A stretch of 10,153 nt of DNA from Baffinella frigidus (Eukaryota; Cryptophyceae; Cryptomonadales; Baffinellaceae): positions 178,639 to 188,791 of the forward strand of contig MU646958.1 of NCBI GenBank assembly GCA_026770585.1, read 5' to 3'. A program made the position numbers and the translations under genes. The notes below the pieces were generated by a model that made no database searches, was not told the DNA's origin, and worked only from the letters and a program-made list of their open reading frames with translations. Positions 7,201 through 10,069 of the stretch are shown here, one piece after another. Positions within the stretch are counted from its first letter, which is position 1; every line of letters begins with the position of its first letter.

Positions 7201-10068
7201 CGGGGGAGTTTTTTGTAAAGCAGCGTTTCTGTAAAGCAAAAAAACTGACTGGGCCCGCCGCAGGTTCTCACAACCGTGCTTTCAAACGCGGCCCGGCCCG
7301 ACATCCAAGGGCTCACGCAGGGCACGTGAGTCACTCTGCCCCAGAAATGGCTCCAAAGTCACTCTGCCCCAGAAATGGCTCCAAAGTCACTCTGCCCCAG
7401 AAATGGCTCCAAAGTCACTCTGCCCCAGAAATGACTCAACATGTCATTTTTCGTTGAGTCATTTGCGCTCAGTTATTTTGCGTCGCTAAGACTCCCACGG
7501 CTCTTGATGCCACCCACTTGATGCCGCCCACGTCTCTCTGCCCCAGAAATGCTTCTTATTCTTTATTACTCTCGATGCAGGTCCTAAATCGGGCCCTTGA
7601 GCCTTCAGTTGAGTGATACCATAGTCTATGAGCCTTAAGAACGGGCCCGCCTCAGAAACGTGAGCTATGCCATTTGCCCCAGAAATGACTCACAAGTCAC
7701 TCTGCCCCAGAAATGACTCCAACGTCACTCTACCCCAGAACGTCATTTTTGGTTCAGTCATTTTGCCCTGGGTCATTTTGCCCTGAGTCATTTTGCGTCG
7801 CCGAGACTCCCACGCCACAGGAGGCTATCCCATTCCTCGATTTAAAATCCAATTTGAAACTGTGTAGTAATTTTCATATGTTTGGTCACGTGGCTACACG
7901 CTTACCGTGTAGCCGCAAAATGAGTCATTTTGCGTCGCCGAGACTCTCACGGCTGTTGATGTTGAGCAAAAACACATTTCGTAACTATGTTGCCGGGTGA
8001 GAAAAGCCCACCTGGATTGGGTTACGGTTCCGCTACACAACATTTCCGGTGAAACCCTTGTCCGGATAATTGTCGTGGGGCTGTTGATGTATTGTGCGAT
8101 GATTTCCCGGGTGCGAAGCAACCGGGAAATCCGGGAAACCTAAACCAGGTCTGGTTTAGGTACTACGCGGGAGAGCAACATGTGATTTTACGCCCTGCGC
8201 CCATCTATTATTGTCCCTTGAAATCGGCAAAAGTTACCGGAAATGCCCACAAATAATTGACTTTGACGGAAAAGTAACCGCAAGATATGTTTGAAATGGC
8301 TCCAAGATCCCGCCTAGCTCTCCCCCGTAGTACGGTCCCGGTACACACCATGTCCCGTTCAGTTAACCGTGGTGGGACGCTAGCCTGCCAAGATATCATC
8401 CGGACGAGTGTTTATGATGAATTTGCCGTACGCCACGGCAACGAAATTTACTACACACATGCTTTAATAAGTACTAGTATGATCCATGTGTGTAGTAAAT
8501 TTCGTTGCCGTGGCGTGTTTGTCATAAGTACTCGCCGCGATGAGATCGGTGTGATCGACTGAGGCGGGGGGGGAGCGTGAGGCTGCCGCGCGGAACACTT
8601 GCTCGAGACCTGAATCTCACACGCTCGAGCCCTTCTCCTGCGAGGAGTTGAGGGGTGAGGGTTCAGAGAGGCGTCGATGAGATAACCGTGGGGCTCTCGC
8701 GGGTGGCAGGGCCCAGAGCATCTCCTCGCTTCTTCGCGGCCTCGGTATCACCCTACACCAGTCCCCTTTCCCCCTAAACCCTAAACCCCAAACCCCAAAC
8801 CCTAAACCATAAACCCTAAACCCCAAGCCCCAAACCCCACACCCCACACCCCAAACACCAACCTCCAAACCCCATACCCCAAACCCCAAACCCCAAACCC
8901 CACACCCCAAACCCCAAACCCCAAACCCCAAACCCCAAACCCCAAAATCCAGGGCCGATAACGATGGGGTCGGCCTTCACGCTGACCTACCACATCCACG
9001 CGCCTGCAATCTCCTTTGCTCTTCTCGGAATAGCGTCCGCCCCCCACCCTTCCCAACCCCCTCTCGATTGCATTTGTTTTTGTAAAATTTGGTTTATTTT
9101 GTGACACCATAGATCATTTGTCATTTCACTCACGCGCCTGCGGTCTCTTTTGCACTGCTCGGAATAGCGTCTGCGCGCCCCTCCCCCCTCGATTGCAGCT
9201 TTTTTTGTAAAAGTTGATTTCTTGTGTGGTTATAGATAAATGATTTGTCATTTTTCTTTTATATATGTTAAAAGTGATGAATACACCTACATCCACGCGC
9301 CAGCAATCTCCTTCGCACTGCTCGGAATAACGTCTGCCCCCCCCCCCCCTCGATTGCAGCCCGTTTTTTGTAAAATTTGATTTCCACTGAACCGGGTTCC
9401 ATTCGTGGTGTGCTGTTGTTTAGTGAATATCAAATATTTTGATCTGACTCGGGTTTCTCGTGTGATCTCGCCCGCAGAAGCCACCCGCAGAAATCTGTCG
9501 TGTGGGCTCTTGGAGGTGTTCAATTCTCAAGCGTCCTGAATTGAATTAGTTTTCTTGTGTGATCTCGCTACATTCGAAATCTTTTATGTGGTGTGCTATT
9601 GTTCAATGGACATCACATGGTTTGAACTGCATCGGTTTGACGTGTGATCTCGCCCGCAGACACCACCCGCAGAAATCTGTTGTGGGCTTTTGCTGTTGTT
9701 CGATTTCATGTGTCCTGAACTGAATCGGGTTTCTCGTGCGATCTCCCTGCATTTGAAATCCGTCAGGTGGTGTGCTATTGTTAAAGGATATCATTTTTTT
9801 TTAACTGAATCGGTTTGACGTGTGATCTGGCCCGCAGAAATCACCCGCAGAAGTCGTGTTGGGTGTCGGTGTTGTTCAATGCTCAAGCGTCCTGAACTGA
9901 CTCGGGTTTCTCGTGCGATCTCCCTGCATTCGAAATCCGTCGCGTGAGGTGCTATCGTTGAGTGGACATCAACTGTGTTGAACTGACTCGGGGTTCTCGT
10001 GTGATCTGGTCTGCAGGTACTCCGTGACTCTCATGCTCGTCTGGAACCTACCAGGTCACTCCCCCTAG
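376..10068 (+). CDS. MFS transporter (TetA/ZIFL/MFSD-like), C-terminal half in nine exons
   Basis: Spliced join of nine exons listed separately: 678 nt, 225 residues plus TAG stop. All borders are GT/AG and phases fit (2,0,0,0,0,2,1,2). Predicted helices by residue in the join: TM7 23-45, TM8 62-82, TM9 93-113, TM10 131-156, TM11 171-196, TM12 199-220. The loop RDFGLR (85-90) matches the second copy of MFS motif A between TM8 and TM9. The QG (164-165) and QGT (168-170) loop, followed by LGP (181-183), is typical of TM10-TM11 in DHA1-type proton antiporters such as TetA, ZIFL and MFSD10/14. The length of 225 residues suits half of a 12-helix carrier, so the N-terminal half should lie upstream. 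This class sits in a membrane and usually exchanges a small molecule for protons; the substrate here is unknown. Copies of exon ends in the introns make exact exon choice less certain. It could also be a decayed paralogue. Confidence 0.82.
486..540. repeat. degenerate telomere-like array (TTTAGGG sense)
   Basis: Runs of GGGTTTAG, GGGTTTCGGG and similar words start six bases inside intron 1. This is the only telomeric array in the window with the G-rich strand on top. Confidence 0.7.
567..588 (+). pseudogene. echo of exon 1 end
   Basis: Copy of the last 22 nt of exon 1 with its donor (GG|GTAC), preceded and followed by telomere-like DNA. It has lost the rest of the exon and has no acceptor. 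One codon differs by GGA to TGC; AAT to AAC is silent. Confidence 0.6.
599..668. repeat. degenerate telomere-like array (CCCTAAA)
   Basis: Units CCCTAAA, CCCTAACC, ACACTAA. Lies between the two echoes of exon 1 and points the opposite way to the array at 486-540. Confidence 0.75.
669..694 (+). pseudogene. echo of exon 1 end, second copy
   Basis: Copy of the last 26 nt of exon 1 (YGFVFFGNG frame) ending at GG|GTACTG. Against exon 1, GTG/GTC, GGA/GGC and AAT/AAC are silent and only TCG/TTC changes a residue. It abuts a CCCTAAA-type array directly on its left and has no splice acceptor. Confidence 0.65.
871..999 (+). repeat. dispersed repeat E, copy 1, with CCTACGG hairpin
   Basis: About 129 bp also found inverted at 2371-2476 and partly at 6188-6282. 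The centre has perfect 8-bp arms CCCTACGG and CCGTAGGG (920-927 and 936-943) around an 8-nt loop. No coding frame is conserved between copies, so it looks like a small non-autonomous element. Confidence 0.7.
1052..1167. mobile_element. foldback element family B, copy 1
   Basis: Imperfect inverted repeat: the arm starting at 1052 (AAGTATTAATTAGTTGC...) pairs with the arm ending at 1167 over roughly 45 nt, including the core CAACGAAATTTACTACAC. The same core forms the arms of the element at 8400-8537. No transposase; MITE-like. Confidence 0.7.
1210..1327. repeat. GA microsatellite
   Basis: Nearly pure (GA)n with a few GC and AC interruptions. The resulting open frames of alternating residues on either strand are artefacts. 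Confidence 0.95.
1459..1487 (+). pseudogene. echo of exon 2 start
   Basis: GCGCAG acceptor followed by the first 29 nt of exon 2 (SVFAAVVLF frame), then unrelated DNA with an in-frame TAG. Its only difference from exon 2 in this stretch is the silent GTG to GTA. Confidence 0.7.
1592..1670 (+). CDS. exon 2: rest of TM7 and TM7-TM8 loop
   Basis: Acceptor GCGCAG at 1586-1591, donor GTTTCA at 1671. Starts with one base completing codon 35. Encodes residues 36-61: SVFAAVVLFLTSST finishing TM7, then ERHGLGMSEAET, matching the R-x-G-L-S/G-x-S loop before TM8 in DHA1 carriers. It is the only one of three local copies with both a phase-correct acceptor and the full frame. It shares its last 65 nt with the copy at 1823-1890. 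Confidence 0.78.
1688..1814. repeat. inverted repeat F
   Basis: Perfect or near-perfect 18-bp arms (CCACGCCAGAGGGCTCGA at 1688-1705, inverted at 1797-1814) surround an inner hairpin TTCAGGGG/CCCCTGAA near 1726-1745. A lone arm recurs at 2602-2620. Confidence 0.65.
1823..1890 (+). pseudogene. second copy of exon 2 (3' 65 nt) with donor
   Basis: Matches exon 2 from the Ala-Val-Val codons to the donor (ACG|GTTCCG). Only two differences, CTT/CTC and ACT/ACC, both silent. The nearest AG (1824-1825) would put it out of phase with exon 1, so it is probably not spliced in the main product. It could be used if an unseen acceptor exists. Confidence 0.75.
1899..2076. repeat. telomere-like array (CCCTAAA) up to the exon 3 acceptor
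   Basis: Many CCCTAAA, CCCCAAA and ACTCTAA units with one break near 1915-1960. The last units, CCCTGAACCCCAAACCAG, supply the acceptor of exon 3. Confidence 0.9.
2080..2124 (+). CDS. exon 3: TM8
   Basis: Acceptor AAACCAG at 2073-2079, donor GTGCGC at 2125; phase 0 at both ends. Encodes GIAFTILGITGFVCQ (residues 62-76). The G-x(6)-G-x(6)-Q spacing matches TM8 of TetA-like carriers. Five partial copies of its 3' part lie in the next intron, most with the GTGYGC donor. Only this copy has an acceptor in phase. Confidence 0.75.
2158..2225. repeat. two adjacent hairpins
   Basis: GACAGCAT/ATGCTGTC (2158-2180) and GTGCCAACCCCC/GGGGGTTGGCAC with an 8-nt loop (2194-2225). GC-rich arms could fold in the pre-mRNA. 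The words CAGCATCGT and GTTAG recur with the exon 3 echo at 3211. Confidence 0.6.
2335..2355 (+). pseudogene. echo of exon 3 end
   Basis: ATCCTGGGCTTCGTGTGCCAG followed by GTGTCA: the exon 3 end with an in-frame loss of nine bases. Confidence 0.55.
2371..2476 (-). repeat. dispersed repeat E, copy 2, inverted
   Basis: Reverse complement of 874-970 with scattered changes; carries the same CCTACGG hairpin. Inverted orientation allows pairing with copy 1 across exons 2 and 3. Confidence 0.7.
2545..2601 (+). repeat. 57-bp direct repeat, copy 1
   Basis: Segment GCACCGATTGTCCTGAACCC...CAAAGTTG repeated at 2913-2971 with few changes. No coding sense seen. Confidence 0.6.
2633..2782. mobile_element. 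foldback MITE family A, copy 1
   Basis: 150-bp element made almost wholly of one inverted repeat, ends TTATCTCAG/CTGAGATAA. Each arm also contains a 10-bp hairpin, AAAACGAGTT/AACTCGTTTT. A TA lies at both tips, as expected of Tc1/mariner-type insertion, though the target duplication is inferred. About 90% like the copy at 5181-5332. No coding capacity. Confidence 0.88.
2838..2862 (+). pseudogene. echo of exon 3 end
   Basis: GGCATCACTGGCTTGGTGTGCCAG followed by donor GTGTGC and the same GGGGGTTAG word found after exon 3, so intron start was copied with the exon end. Confidence 0.65.
2913..2971 (+). repeat. 57-bp direct repeat, copy 2
   Basis: Second copy of the 2545-2601 segment, here following an exon 3 echo. 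Confidence 0.6.
3012..3044 (+). pseudogene. echo of exon 3 end (33 nt)
   Basis: Exact copy of the last 33 nt of exon 3 (TILGITGFVCQ) plus donor GTGTGC and GGGGGTTAG. No acceptor in phase just upstream. Confidence 0.7.
3175..3193 (+). pseudogene. echo of exon 3, internal fragment
   Basis: ACCGTCCTGGGCATCACTG, cut before the donor. The 30 nt upstream repeat the stretch before the copy at 3012, so both arose from one larger duplicated unit. Confidence 0.5.
3211..3234 (+). pseudogene. echo of exon 3 fused to intron start
   Basis: ACCATCCTCGGCATCCCTGGCTTC joined directly to GTGCGCAAGGGGGTTAG, losing nine bases before the donor. CTG/CTC is silent, ACT/CCT is not. Confidence 0.55.
3689..3820. repeat. 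CT-rich microsatellite
   Basis: Poly-C start, then (CT)n with CC interruptions. Open frames of R/E and S/L residues here are repeat artefacts. Confidence 0.95.
3824..3960. repeat. CCTCATAACCTG segment repeats with CT and AC tracts
   Basis: GATTCCTCATAACCTGTYGG followed by TAGTAACAAACGTCTCTC occurs at about 3824 and 3912, and again at 4204 and 4597. The tract between the first two is (CT)n then (AC)n. Each segment precedes an exon 4 start or its echo. Confidence 0.7.
3965..3987 (+). pseudogene. echo of exon 4 start
   Basis: GAAG acceptor followed by 23 nt identical to the start of exon 4 (VSFYNWS frame), then different DNA with a stop. Confidence 0.65.
4036..4089. repeat. telomere-like array (CCCTAAA)
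   Basis: About seven CCCTAAA units, with one ACACCATAAA variant, inside intron 3. Confidence 0.85.
4139..4202. repeat. CT microsatellite
   Basis: (CT)n, almost pure, directly before a CCTCATAACCTG segment. Confidence 0.95.
4272..4302 (+). pseudogene. echo of exon 4 start, decayed
   Basis: GGGCAG acceptor then a 31-nt diverged copy of the exon 4 start; carries an in-frame TGA where exon 4 has TCA. Confidence 0.6.
4458..4572. mobile_element. foldback-ended element C
   Basis: Terminal inverted repeats of about 22 nt (GTTGTTATCCCTTAAGTG at the left, its complement at 4551-4572). The interior has CCTAGGGCCCTACGGTAGGG, which resembles the hairpin of repeat E. MITE-like; no coding sense. Confidence 0.65.
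4650..4727 (+). CDS. exon 4: TM8-TM9 loop and start of TM9
   Basis: Acceptor GGCAG at 4645-4649, donor GTATTG at 4728; phase 0 at both ends. Encodes residues 77-102: VSFYNWSVRDFGLR then a hydrophobic stretch ending SIMIL. RDFGLR is the cytoplasmic loop motif (second motif A) of MFS carriers. The only copy with both acceptor and donor. A neighbouring 3' copy reads RYDLRAG where this one reads RFVLRVG. Confidence 0.78.
4871..4923 (+). pseudogene. second copy of exon 4 (3' 53 nt) with donor
   Basis: DFGLRYDLRAGISIMIL frame ending at CTG|GTACCA. The acceptor and first part of the exon are missing, and no phase-correct AG is obvious. Three residues differ from exon 4 (F/Y, V/D, V/A), more than in other echoes. 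Confidence 0.7.
4934..5032. mobile_element. foldback-ended element D, copy 1
   Basis: About 99 bp with ends CCACTGTTGACT and AGTCAACTGCGGTGG (imperfect inverted repeats). The same unit occurs at 5560-5654, with fragments near 3995-4025 and 8338-8376. MITE-like. Confidence 0.65.
5181..5332. mobile_element. foldback MITE family A, copy 2
   Basis: 152 bp, ends CTTATCTCAG/CTGAGATAAG, same nested 10-bp hairpins as the 2633-2782 copy. The two arms match nearly perfectly. TA at both tips. Confidence 0.88.
5434..5480. repeat. telomere-like array before exon 5 echo 1
   Basis: CCCTAAA units, ending in ACCCCTGATATTTTCAG, the acceptor of the first exon 5 echo. Confidence 0.85.
5495..5558 (+). pseudogene. 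echo of exon 5 start, cut by element D
   Basis: TTTTCAG acceptor then 64 nt of exon 5. Against exon 5, AGT/AGC, TCG/TCC, CCA/CCG and AAG/AAA are silent and CGG/CAG is not. Homology stops where element D copy 2 begins. Confidence 0.75.
5560..5654. mobile_element. foldback-ended element D, copy 2
   Basis: Starts CCACTGTTGACTGA and ends CAGTCAACTGCTGTGG. Its insertion appears to have broken the exon 5 echo at 5495-5558. Confidence 0.65.
5676..5716. repeat. short telomere-like array before exon 5 echo 2
   Basis: ACACTAAACACC and CCCTAACCCC units leading into GATATTTCCAG. Confidence 0.75.
5726..5803 (+). pseudogene. second echo of exon 5 start (78 nt)
   Basis: TTTCCAG acceptor and in-frame match from NSVFMPISEMLL to NEWL, where homology ends. 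GTC/GTG, CCA/CCG, AAG/AAA and GCC/GCG are silent; AGT/AAT is not. Confidence 0.75.
5825..5978. repeat. minisatellite, unit ACCTTAAGATGAAACC (16-19 bp)
   Basis: Nine or so CTTAAGATG words spaced 16 or 19 bases apart, the longer unit having an extra ATG. Follows directly on the second exon 5 echo. Confidence 0.9.
5994..6030. repeat. short telomere-like array before exon 5
   Basis: CCCTAAACACTAAACACT units up to TGATGTCCCCAG, the acceptor of the full exon 5. All three exon 5 starts share this arrangement. Confidence 0.8.
6043..6183 (+). CDS. exon 5: TM9, TM9-TM10 loop, TM10
   Basis: Acceptor TCCCCAG at 6036-6042, donor GTGCGA at 6184; phase 0. Largest exon, residues 103-149. SSVFMPISEML ends TM9, a hydrophilic loop follows (LKTASPEFRAHNEWLKW), then LIAPGIGLQGAGIMFCLP forms TM10. 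The G-rich TM10 running into exon 6 matches TetA TM10. At residue 131 it has Cys (TGC) where both downstream copies have Arg (CGC). Confidence 0.85.
6188..6282 (+). repeat. dispersed repeat E, copy 3
   Basis: Matches 907-999 with few changes, including the CCCTACGG/CCGTAGGG hairpin. Lies just inside the exon 5 donor; the two echo copies of that donor lack it. Confidence 0.75.
6287..6366 (+). pseudogene. echo of exon 5 end with donor
   Basis: NEWLKWRLIAPGIGLQGAGI frame to CCG|GTCAGT. GGC/GGG, ATC/ATT, GCC/GCT and TGC/TGT are silent; TGC/CGC (Cys/Arg) is not. No acceptor; telomere-like DNA follows the donor. Confidence 0.78.
6372..6493. repeat. degenerate telomere-like array
   Basis: CCCTAAACC, CGTAATC, CATAAACCGTAAAC and CCTACACC units directly after the donor of the exon 5 echo. 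Confidence 0.85.
6546..6624 (+). pseudogene. second echo of exon 5 end with donor
   Basis: Nearly identical to 6287-6366, ending CCG|GTGCGT. The two echoes plus following telomere-like DNA form a tandem unit of about 258 bp. Confidence 0.78.
6632..6898. repeat. long degenerate telomere-like array
   Basis: Starts CCCTAACCCC, passes through pure CCCTAAA around 6757-6785, and drifts to CATAAAC and CTATAAA units. Confidence 0.88.
7024..7036 (+). pseudogene. short echo of exon 6 start
   Basis: CCCGCCGCAG then GTCCTGACAATCG, the first 13 nt of exon 6 with changes. Confidence 0.5.
7093..7121 (+). pseudogene. second echo of exon 6 start
   Basis: CCGCCGCAG acceptor then VLTTLLSNA frame. GTT/GTC, CTC/CTG, TCA/TCG and GCG/GCC are silent; GTG/TTG is Val/Leu. 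Confidence 0.7.
7264..7325 (+). CDS. exon 6: end of TM10 and TM10-TM11 loop
   Basis: Acceptor CCGCCGCAG at 7255-7263, donor GTGAGT at 7326; phase 0 in, phase 2 out. Residues 150-169 plus part of 170: VLTTVLSNAARPDIQGLTQG. The S-N-A...Q-G...Q-G pattern is the conserved TM10-TM11 loop of TetA and ZIFL carriers. Best-looking donor in the gene. Confidence 0.88.
7328..7445. repeat. 28-bp minisatellite starting in the donor
   Basis: Four units of GTCACTCTGCCCCAGAAATG plus GCTCCAAA; the GAGTCACTC of the first unit overlaps the GTGAGT donor. Related copies recur at 7534-7551 and 7673-7737. Confidence 0.92.
7446..7964. repeat. dispersed TCATTTTGCGTCGCCGAGACTC repeats
   Basis: Segments with GAGTCATTTTGCGTCGC and GACTCCCACGGC at about 7462-7510, 7741-7818 and 7919-7964, mixed with CTCTGCCCCAGAAATG units. 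A hairpin GGCTACACG/CGTGTAGCC lies at 7892-7914. Confidence 0.65.
8101..8160. repeat. two hairpins
   Basis: GATTTCCCGG/CCGGGAAATC (8101-8131) followed by CCTAAACCAG/CTGGTTTAGG (8139-8160), the second with a 2-nt centre. Function unknown. Confidence 0.65.
8400..8537. mobile_element. foldback element family B, copy 2
   Basis: Arms of about 60 nt; the inner 30 nt (CACGGCAACGAAATTTACTA...) pair perfectly around a loop of about 25 nt. The core is shared with 1052-1167. No gene; the open frame across it is a by-product. Confidence 0.85.
8710..8744 (+). CDS. exon 7: microexon, start of TM11
   Basis: 35 nt, acceptor GGTGGCAG at 8702-8709, donor GTATCA at 8745. Starts with one base completing ACG (Thr170), encodes AQSISSLLRGL, and ends with one base of Gly182. 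It joins exon 6 to exon 8 to give QGTAQSISSLLRGLGP, the TM11 entry of DHA1 carriers. Identified by the gap it fills and by phase; no echo is present. Confidence 0.8.
8772..8947. repeat. telomere-like array (CCCTAAA to CCCCAAA)
   Basis: Fills most of the 208-nt intron 7 (8745-8952). Drifts from CCCTAAA to CCCCAAA and CCCCACA, and ends CCCCAAAATCCAG, the exon 8 acceptor. Confidence 0.9.
8953..9034 (+). CDS. exon 8: TM11 and start of TM12
   Basis: Acceptor AAATCCAG at 8945-8952, donor GTCCGC at 9035; phase 1 in, phase 2 out. Encodes GP at 182-183 then ITMGSAFTLTYHIHAPA and ISFALLGIA opening TM12. The GP matches the TM11 Gly-Pro of TetA and ZIFL. The donor is weak, but all three local copies keep GC/AC|GTCYGC. 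Reading through would end at TGA 9102-9104 with a non-hydrophobic tail, an alternative last exon. Confidence 0.8.
9131..9168 (+). pseudogene. echo of exon 8 end with donor
   Basis: HAPAVSFALLGIA frame to GC|GTCTGC. GCA/GCG, TCC/TCT, GCT/GCA and CTT/CTG are silent; ATC/GTC is Ile/Val. No acceptor upstream. Confidence 0.75.
9285..9331 (+). pseudogene. second echo of exon 8 end with donor
   Basis: Longer copy (TYIHAPAISFALLGI frame), lacking one CAC codon. CCT/CCA, TTT/TTC, GCT/GCA and CTT/CTG are silent; the last codon changes GC to AC. Confidence 0.75.
9405..10016. repeat. tandem array, unit about 180 bp
   Basis: GTGTGATCT...GCAG boxes at 9460, 9642, 9820 and 9999 give spacings of 182, 178 and 179. 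Each unit contains two related halves (GGGTTTCTCGTGYGATCTC twice, about 90 bp apart). The last box, CTGGTCTGCAG, is the exon 9 acceptor. Confidence 0.9.
10017..10068 (+). CDS. exon 9: end of TM12, C terminus and stop
   Basis: Acceptor TCTGCAG at 10010-10016. One base completes Ala209; then YSVTLMLVWNLPGHSP and TAG at 10066-10068. With exon 8 it gives ALLGIAYSVTLMLVWNLP, a good TM12 with a short polar tail. Phase and hydrophobicity both support the join. Short, so some doubt remains. Confidence 0.72.
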
Positions 10069-10069
10069 G

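Larger units (their letters stand above)
6945..7240. repeat. GTAAAGCAACGTTTCT repeats
   Basis: Five paired blocks of GTAAAGCAACGTTTCT/GTAAAGCAAAAAC alternate with CCGCCGCAG acceptor sequences and exon 6 echoes. Confidence 0.8.
6184..7263 (+). other. intron 5
   Basis: 1080 nt. A partial copy of repeat E begins only four bases after the donor. Then come two echoes of the end of exon 5, three blocks of telomere-like and CATAAAC-type DNA, and GTAAAGCAA repeats with two echoes of the exon 6 start. Confidence 0.65.
7326..8709 (+). other. intron 6
   Basis: 1384 nt from GTGAGT to GGCAG. Minisatellite at the donor, repeated TCATTTTGCGTCGC segments, two hairpins, a foldback element and a GC-rich stretch (8555-8709) before exon 7. 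I see no echo of exon 6 or exon 7 here. Confidence 0.65.
9035..10016 (+). other. intron 8
   Basis: 982 nt. Two echoes of exon 8 with their GTCTGC donors and CCCCTCGATTGCA followers, then the 180-bp tandem array that runs into the exon 9 acceptor. Confidence 0.65.

Noticed and set aside
7328-7445. CRISPR array
   Set aside because: Direct repeats have no unique spacers and the context is eukaryotic intron.
8287-8562. 91-codon frame
   Set aside because: Mostly inside the foldback element 8400-8537; an inverted repeat, not a gene.
9035-9104. Exon 8 read through to TGA as the real C terminus
   Set aside because: The tail is proline- and cysteine-rich and breaks TM12, while splicing to exon 9 restores a full helix in phase. 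Kept only as an alternative.
8617-9110. Minus-strand frames rich in GVWGLGFG
   Set aside because: Translation of the telomere-like CCCCAAA array.
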